The notes below the pieces were generated by a model. That model made no database searches and was not told the DNA's origin. It saw nothing but the letters and a program-made list of their open reading frames with translations. This document shows positions 6,045-9,833 of a DNA stretch of 9,833 bases, in pieces. The stretch comes from Actinomycetes bacterium (GTDB taxonomy: Bacteria; Actinomycetota; Acidimicrobiia; Spongiisociales; UBA5794), in assembly GCA_024640745.1 (NCBI GenBank), contig JAHEEL010000078.1:1-9833 (forward strand), given 5' to 3'. How positions within the stretch are numbered: the stretch's first letter is position 1; each line of letters begins with the position of its first letter. A program made the translations under genes and the position numbers.

Positions 6045-7159
6045 ATGTTTCGCTGCGCGCACAAGTCCTTCAAGACCTGCGGCCACACCGTTACCGACAC
6101 TTCACCGAGATGCGCCTTACGGAGGAGGTACATGTACGTCCGGGATTGACCGATGCCACCGCCGATCGACAGCGGTATCTCGTCATTCATGATGGCTTGG
6201 TGATACGGCAGATCGAGAAAGTCGAGCTGGCCCGTCATCTCGAGTTGCTTGACGAGTGTTTCCTTCGTGACCCGGATTCCCATCGAGGTCAGTTCGTGCC
6301 GACGCTTCGTCACGGGGTTCCACACCAGAATGTCGCCGTTCAGGCCATGCATCGGCCGGCCGTCGACCGAGACCGTTTCCGTCACCCAGTCGTCGTAGTC
6401 GGCGGCGCGCATCTCGTGTGGGTAGCCGTCCTCGAGCGTCCACCCGATGCCGTAAATGAAGACCGCGGGGTGCTCCCGAAGGATTGCCGTCTCCCGCTGC
6501 TTGCGAGGCAGATCAGGGAACCGAGCGAGGAGATCCTCGGCGTGAATGAAGAAGAGCTCCTCGGGGACCGCGGGATAGCGCGGATCGTAGAGCTGCGGGA
6601 AGAGATCCAGCGCATGCCGTGAGGCTCCATAGAGCACCTTCCAGATACGCCGGACGGTGTCGGTGAGGTACTCGAGGTTTCGATCTTCAGGGAGGATCAC
6701 CTTCTCCCAATCCCACTGGTCGACGTACGCCGAGTGGTCGTGGTCGAGGAAGTAGTCCTTGCGGACGGCCTTCATGTCGGTGCAGATCCCTTCCCCCGGC
6801 TGCATGCCGAATTGGCTGAGCGCAACGCGCTTCCACTTCGTAGCTGCCTGCACAACTTGCGCGTTGATCGGGTGCAGATCTCGATCGTTGCTGATGTGAA
6901 ACTCGACCGGCCCGCGCGACCCGTCGCGGTCGAGATAGTCGTTGACGCCGCTCTTCTCGTCGACGATGAGGGGCACCTGCACCATCATCAAGCCGAGCTC
7001 GCGGCAGAGGTGATCCTCGATATAGGCCTTGACGGCAAACAACGCTTCCATGGTCTCGCGATGGCTCAACGCCGACGAGTAGTCATCCGGAAGGGCCGTC
7101 GCCAGCTCCTCGTAGCTACCGATTCCGGGTCCAGCCAGGTCGGCGGTCTTGTCTGCCAT
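6029..7159 (-). CDS. asnA: Aspartate-ammonia ligase (asparagine synthetase A)
   Basis: Makes asparagine from aspartate, ammonia and ATP through an aspartyl-AMP intermediate; the fold is related to class II aminoacyl-tRNA synthetases. The 376 residues contain the AsnA signatures in order: KAYIEDHLCRELGL with MVQVPLI (44-65), ATKWKRVALSQF (106-117), GEGICTDMKAVR (122-133), HSAYVDQWDWE (142-152), YDDWVTE (255-261), GLNGDILVWNP (272-282), SSMGIRV-like TSMGIRV (291-297) and GGGIGQSR (333-340). E. coli AsnA has 330 residues. The difference is an N-terminal extension of about 35 residues, some inserts in the middle and a longer tail. The ATG at 7159 follows a purine-rich AAGAGGGG stretch (7166-7173 on the complementary strand). 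Its 3' end overlaps tam by 16 bp, tail to tail. It is the second minus-strand gene after the HAD gene, but the 130-bp gap suggests its own regulation. Confidence 0.96.
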   Translation of the reverse strand: MADKTADLAGPGIGSYEELATALPDDYSSALSHRETMEALFAVKAYIEDHLCRELGLMMVQVPLIVDEKSGVNDYLDRDGSRGPVEFHISNDRDLHPINAQVVQAATKWKRVALSQFGMQPGEGICTDMKAVRKDYFLDHDHSAYVDQWDWEKVILPEDRNLEYLTDTVRRIWKVLYGASRHALDLFPQLYDPRYPAVPEELFFIHAEDLLARFPDLPRKQRETAILREHPAVFIYGIGWTLEDGYPHEMRAADYDDWVTETVSVDGRPMHGLNGDILVWNPVTKRRHELTSMGIRVTKETLVKQLEMTGQLDFLDLPYHQAIMNDEIPLSIGGGIGQSRTYMYLLRKAHLGEVSVTVWPQVLKDLCAQRNIYVLE

Positions 7160-7217
7160 AGCACGCCCCTCTTGCGGCTTCCGCTGGGTCCATACTGAAC
7201 CGTATCCGCAAGCGTGA

Positions 7218-7232
7218 GCCCCCTATAGGGGC
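7218..7232. promoter_or_regulatory. GC-rich palindrome upstream of asnA
   Basis: CCCCTATAGGGG at 7220-7231 is a perfect 12-bp palindrome, about 60 bp before the asnA start. The RNA could also form GCCCC-CTATA-GGGGC (7218-7232). A second GGGGCT at 7250-7255 could pair instead with AGCCCC at 7217-7222, and CTAT-GGG at 7241-7247 resembles half of the palindrome. It may be an operator or an attenuator-like element for asnA. No matching protein or RNA family is recognised. Confidence 0.4.
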
Positions 7233-7289
7233 CGGAGTCTCTATGGGCAGGGGCTTTCGACGGTAATCCGTGGCAGCACCGCCGGGGAC

Positions 7290-7937
7290 TCAGCGTTCGA
7301 TCTGGCCAGCGATCTCGACGGCGGTGACCAGCGAGTCGGTGACCGGCACCCCAACGCCGACCAGATCACCGACGTGATGCGATCCGCCGTCGTAGAGAAC
7401 GCAGGCGGTGCCGACCACACCGGCCGCCGCAGCGTCGTCGATCGAGTCTCCGATCATCACCACCGACTCCGGGCCGACGCGGAGCGCCGACAAGTGGCGC
7501 AGGAGGTGGCCGGCTTTCTCGCCTCCAGGATCGTCCCGGTTCCCCTGGACCAGCGCCATGCGATCGATCAGTCCATGCTGGGCCACGACCTCGAGCAGCT
7601 CCTCCTCCCACCACATCGAGAGAATCGACTGGGTCCAACCGCGGGCTGCCACCGCCTCGATCGCTTCGACCGCATCGTTGGCGAGTGGCACCCGGTCGAG
7701 GGTCGCCCGGTATTGTTCATGGAAGACGCGATCCAGTATCGCGAACTCGTCCACCGTGATCGGCCGCTCGAGCAGCTGGTCGTAGAAGCGTTCGACCGGT
7801 CGGGTGTAGTTCGCTCGGTAGTCGTCGTCCGTGATCGGCGCCTCTCCGATGGCGTCGAGCGCGGCGTTGACGGACTCGACGACAACCGGGAGATCTTCGA
7901 CCAGCGTGCCGTTCCAGTCCCAAACAACGTGGATCAT
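7290..7937 (-). CDS. HAD-superfamily hydrolase (phosphoglycolate-phosphatase-like)
   Basis: A 215-residue haloacid dehalogenase-type phosphatase, probably acting on a small phosphorylated metabolite. Motif I is D7-W-N9-G-T11 with the nucleophile D7, motif II is S107 in SILSMW, motif III is K141, and motif IV is IGD164-SID167-D168. A helical cap (about residues 15-85) sits between motifs I and II, as in the Gph-like subgroup. The second acidic residue of motif I, normally Asp in DxDGT, is Asn here. I know this DWNGT form from other actinobacterial HAD proteins, but it removes the usual general acid, so the activity is uncertain. The ATG at 7937 was chosen over the longer reading frame from 7973 because it puts the DWNGT strand at the N-terminus and because the longer form would run through the start of the divergent gene. 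There is no Shine-Dalgarno sequence; a TAATCT element lies 8 nt upstream. Confidence 0.9.
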   Translation of the reverse strand: MIHVVWDWNGTLVEDLPVVVESVNAALDAIGEAPITDDDYRANYTRPVERFYDQLLERPITVDEFAILDRVFHEQYRATLDRVPLANDAVEAIEAVAARGWTQSILSMWWEEELLEVVAQHGLIDRMALVQGNRDDPGGEKAGHLLRHLSALRVGPESVVMIGDSIDDAAAAGVVGTACVLYDGGSHHVGDLVGVGVPVTDSLVTAVEIAGQIER

Positions 7938-7963
7938 GGTGCCAGAGATTAGGTTGGCCCACG
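7938..7963. promoter_or_regulatory. Compact divergent promoter with overlapping -10 elements
   Basis: Only 26 bp separate the HAD (-) and LOG (+) start codons. TAATCT on the minus strand (7951-7946) and TAGGTT on the plus strand (7950-7955) overlap by two bases. Each lies exactly 8 nt from its start codon, and neither gene has a Shine-Dalgarno sequence. This suggests a bidirectional promoter giving two leaderless or nearly leaderless transcripts. Each hexamer matches only the three key positions of the -10 consensus. Confidence 0.45.
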
Positions 7964-9031
7964 ATGCGACCATACGACGCGGGCGACGCCCGGTTGAGTG
8001 AGGCGATCGACGAGCTTGTCGCGCTCGCCGCCAAGTCGGCAGACACGCACAGCGAGGATCTCGTGCGCGAACTCGTCGTGACCGCGGTCAAGATGCTGCG
8101 CGACGGAACCGATCGCGGCGACCTGAAGCTGATGAACAACGCACTCAAGGAACTCCGCTACTCGTTTCTGGTCTTCCGCAACTACCGCGACGTGCGCAAA
8201 GTCACGATGTTCGGATCGGCCCGCGTCGAGCCGCACGAGCCGAACTACGAACTCGCCGCTGCGTTCGCCGAGCGGATGGTCGACCGACATCGATGGATGG
8301 TCGTAACCGGGGCGGGCCCGGGGATCATGGAAGCCGGCAACCGCGGTGCCGGGAGCGACTTCTCGTTCGGCGTGAGCGTTCGCCTGCCATTCGAGGACGG
8401 CGCAAACCCCTACGTCCACGAGAGCCGGCTCATCAACTACAAGTACTTCTTCACGCGCAAGCTCACGTTTCTGAAGGAATCCGACGCGTTCGTCCTCTTC
8501 CCCGGCGGATTCGGCACGCTCGACGAGAGCTTTGAACTGCTCACTCTGATCCAGACCGGAAAGTCGGATCTTCATCCAGTCATCATGCTGGAGGCAAGCG
8601 GGACGGGATTCTGGGATCCGTGGGTTGGCTTCGTCGACCGGCTCGTCGAGCAGGGCATGATCTCGGAGGACGACCTCAGCTTGTTCACGGTCACGACCGA
8701 CCTGGACGAAGCCATCGACGAGATCCTCTCGTTCTATGCCGTCTACCACTCGCAGCGATATGTCGACGGCGACCTGATTCTGCGCCTCGTTGCCGAGCCG
8801 AGCGACGAATTCGTGGAGGACTTGAACGAGCGGTTCTCCGACATCGTGCGTGTCGGGCGCATCACCAAGGTTGGGCCGACGGCCGCCGAGATCACATCGG
8901 ATGACTTCGTCGACCTGCCGCGGCTCCGATTTCGCTTCGATCGCCGCCAATTCGGGCGATTGCGGCGACTCATCGATCATCTCAACGGGATGGACCGGCC
9001 GCTCCAGGGCGAACCGAAGGAACAGCGGTGA
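7964..9031 (+). CDS. LOG-family (TIGR00730-type) nucleotide 5'-monophosphate phosphoribohydrolase-like protein
   Basis: A cytoplasmic Rossmann-like enzyme of the LOG / lysine-decarboxylase-like family. Characterised members cleave the base from nucleoside 5'-monophosphates, making cytokinins in plants and actinobacteria or recycling nucleotides in the PpnN branch. The core is residues 78-260: VTMFGSARV (80-88), VTGAGPGIMEAGNRGA (114-129), R165-K166, and the catalytic signature P180-GGFGTLDE188. The 355-residue length is well above the roughly 200 of a minimal LOG protein. The extra parts are a helical N-terminal region (1-75) and a C-terminal region (265-355) with a basic end, which suggests a distinct subgroup. 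The ATG at 7964 shares a 26-bp divergent promoter region with the HAD gene. The earlier 'lysine decarboxylase' label for this family is wrong. The exact nucleotide substrate is unknown. Confidence 0.9.
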   Translation: MRPYDAGDARLSEAIDELVALAAKSADTHSEDLVRELVVTAVKMLRDGTDRGDLKLMNNALKELRYSFLVFRNYRDVRKVTMFGSARVEPHEPNYELAAAFAERMVDRHRWMVVTGAGPGIMEAGNRGAGSDFSFGVSVRLPFEDGANPYVHESRLINYKYFFTRKLTFLKESDAFVLFPGGFGTLDESFELLTLIQTGKSDLHPVIMLEASGTGFWDPWVGFVDRLVEQGMISEDDLSLFTVTTDLDEAIDEILSFYAVYHSQRYVDGDLILRLVAEPSDEFVEDLNERFSDIVRVGRITKVGPTAAEITSDDFVDLPRLRFRFDRRQFGRLRRLIDHLNGMDRPLQGEPKEQR

Positions 9032-9034
9032 CTC

Positions 9035-9040
9035 TAGAAT
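9035..9040 (+). promoter_or_regulatory. Candidate -10 element for the TIGR03084-like gene
   Basis: TAGAAT is one of the best -10 matches in the window (5 of 6 to TATAAT) and ends 7 nt before the ATG at 9048. No usable Shine-Dalgarno sequence is present, because AGGA at 9043-9046 lies only 1 nt from the ATG. A leaderless transcript starting inside the 16-bp gap is likely. No -35 hexamer is evident. Confidence 0.5.
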
Positions 9041-9047
9041 CCAGGAT

Positions 9048-9830
9048 ATGCGGGAGATCCTGTCAGACCTAGTCGCCGAAGAGCAGCACCTGGACCAGTT
9101 CCTTCAGAGCTTGTCGACGCGCGACTGGAAGAAGAAGACACCGGCGGCCGGCTGGACGATCCAGGACCAGGTGAGCCACCTCGCCCACGTTGAGGGGTTT
9201 GCGGCTGAGGTCATCCAGCAGGGCCAGGCGAGAATCGACGCGGAGAACATCACCGATTTCGATGCGTGGACCGCGAAGGGACCCGCCGAGGGGCGCCCCC
9301 AGCGACACCAGGAAGTGATCGAGTGGTGGCGCCACGGCCGGGCGGACGTCGTCGACGCCCTCTCGCGAATGCTCGCAACCGACCGCATCCCCTGGATCTG
9401 CGGTGAGATGAGCGCCAGGAGCTTTGCGACGATGCGCCTGATGGAGACGTGGGCGCACGGTCTCGACATCAAGGCCGCGGTGCTCGGACGCATCACGCCG
9501 ATCCCCGAGGACGACCTCGAAGAGGACGAGGAGGACCCACTCGCCGACACGACCCGACTGCGTCACATCGCGTGGCTCGGGCAGAAGAGCCTCCCGTTCG
9601 CCTTCGACCAGGTCGGCGAGACGTATCCGAAGCAGGGCATCCGCGTCGAGCTCATGGGGCCGAAGTACGCCGCGTGGCGCTTCGGTCCGGAAGACACCGA
9701 CCAGGTGATCCGCGGTATGGCGGCCGACTGGTGCCGCGTCGTGGTGCGCCGACAACCAGCCTCCGAAACGGGGTTGAAAGCGGTGGGACCTTCCGCCGAA
9801 CGCGCGCTCGAGATTGCTCGGGCCTACTAG
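9048..9830 (+). CDS. TIGR03084-type metal-binding protein (mycothiol-dependent maleylpyruvate isomerase / DinB-like fold)
   Basis: A 260-residue protein of the actinobacterial TIGR03084 group, related to mycothiol-dependent maleylpyruvate isomerase and DinB four-helix-bundle proteins, which bind a metal and probably use a low-molecular-weight thiol. The N-terminal bundle contains GWTIQDQVSHLAH, with H44 as the likely first metal ligand. The second and third ligands are E133 and H137 in MSARSFATMRLMETWAHGLD (121-140). The C-terminal domain has RLRHIAWLG, RVELMGP and WRFGPED. Residues 154-163 are an unusual acidic stretch, PEDDLEEDEE-like, between the two domains. The ATG at 9048 matches the family N-terminus; the reading frame is open further upstream, but that part lies inside the LOG gene. 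It begins 16 bp after the LOG stop and may be both co-transcribed and served by its own promoter. The true reaction is unknown. Confidence 0.88.
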   Translation: MREILSDLVAEEQHLDQFLQSLSTRDWKKKTPAAGWTIQDQVSHLAHVEGFAAEVIQQGQARIDAENITDFDAWTAKGPAEGRPQRHQEVIEWWRHGRADVVDALSRMLATDRIPWICGEMSARSFATMRLMETWAHGLDIKAAVLGRITPIPEDDLEEDEEDPLADTTRLRHIAWLGQKSLPFAFDQVGETYPKQGIRVELMGPKYAAWRFGPEDTDQVIRGMAADWCRVVVRRQPASETGLKAVGPSAERALEIARAY

Positions 9831-9833
9831 GCC

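Noticed and set aside
5909..6622. Plus-strand frame opposite the 3' part of asnA
   Set aside because: The minus strand encodes unmistakable AsnA motifs across this stretch.
7949..8980. Minus-strand frame opposite the LOG gene
   Set aside because: The plus strand carries the PGGxGTxxE signature in a full-length gene; the antisense product shows no motif.

Overview
The window is high-G+C bacterial DNA with strong G/C preference at third codon positions, and almost all of it is protein-coding. It most likely comes from an actinobacterium (Actinomycetota). The reasons are the DUF222-HNH (13E12-type) gene, a TIGR03084/mycothiol-isomerase-like protein, a HAD phosphatase with a DWNGT motif, and several start codons that lack a Shine-Dalgarno sequence but have a TANNNT element 6-8 nt upstream, as leaderless actinobacterial genes do. 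An Acidimicrobiia-like lineage is plausible but cannot be proven from the sequence alone. No tRNA, rRNA, CRISPR array, transposase, integrase or phage gene is visible.

Layout. Positions 1-3506 (+) look like one operon: a CobT/NorD-like VWA protein carrying an HExxH motif (probably cut by the window's left edge), a CobS/MoxR-like AAA+ ATPase, and a YajQ-family protein. A T-free tract of six 7-bp repeats fills the gap to an isochorismatase-family hydrolase (3562-4113). A second, larger array of the same 7-bp unit (4151-4249) follows. It has two opposed halves and can fold into a long hairpin. Next comes a shortened DUF222-HNH endonuclease-like gene (4260-5180), a C/A-rich, almost G-free tract, and tam, trans-aconitate 2-methyltransferase (5244-6044). 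Tam converges on and overlaps asnA, ammonia-dependent asparagine synthetase (7159-6029, -). Upstream of asnA is a 130-bp gap with a perfect 12-bp palindrome, then a HAD hydrolase (7937-7290, -). The HAD gene diverges from a LOG-family nucleotide phosphoribohydrolase-like gene (7964-9031, +) across only 26 bp that seem to hold two overlapping -10 elements. A TIGR03084-type metal-binding protein (9048-9830, +) closes the window.

How the genes fit together. The VWA and AAA+ pair is the clearest functional unit: a MoxR/CobS-type ATPase with its VWA partner normally forms a chelatase- or chaperone-like machine that remodels or inserts metal into a client protein. Here no client such as CobN is in view. 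The other genes are small-molecule housekeeping or repair enzymes (Tam, AsnA, LOG, HAD, isochorismatase fold) with no obvious common pathway.

The most interesting points are: (1) the AAA+ ATPase has Asp where Walker A normally has Ser/Thr and Ser where Walker B normally has Asp, an apparent swap of the two magnesium ligands; (2) the 7-bp AGACNNN repeat arrays flanking the isochorismatase gene, one of them an inverted, hairpin-forming array; (3) the compact, nearly symmetric divergent promoter between the HAD and LOG genes.
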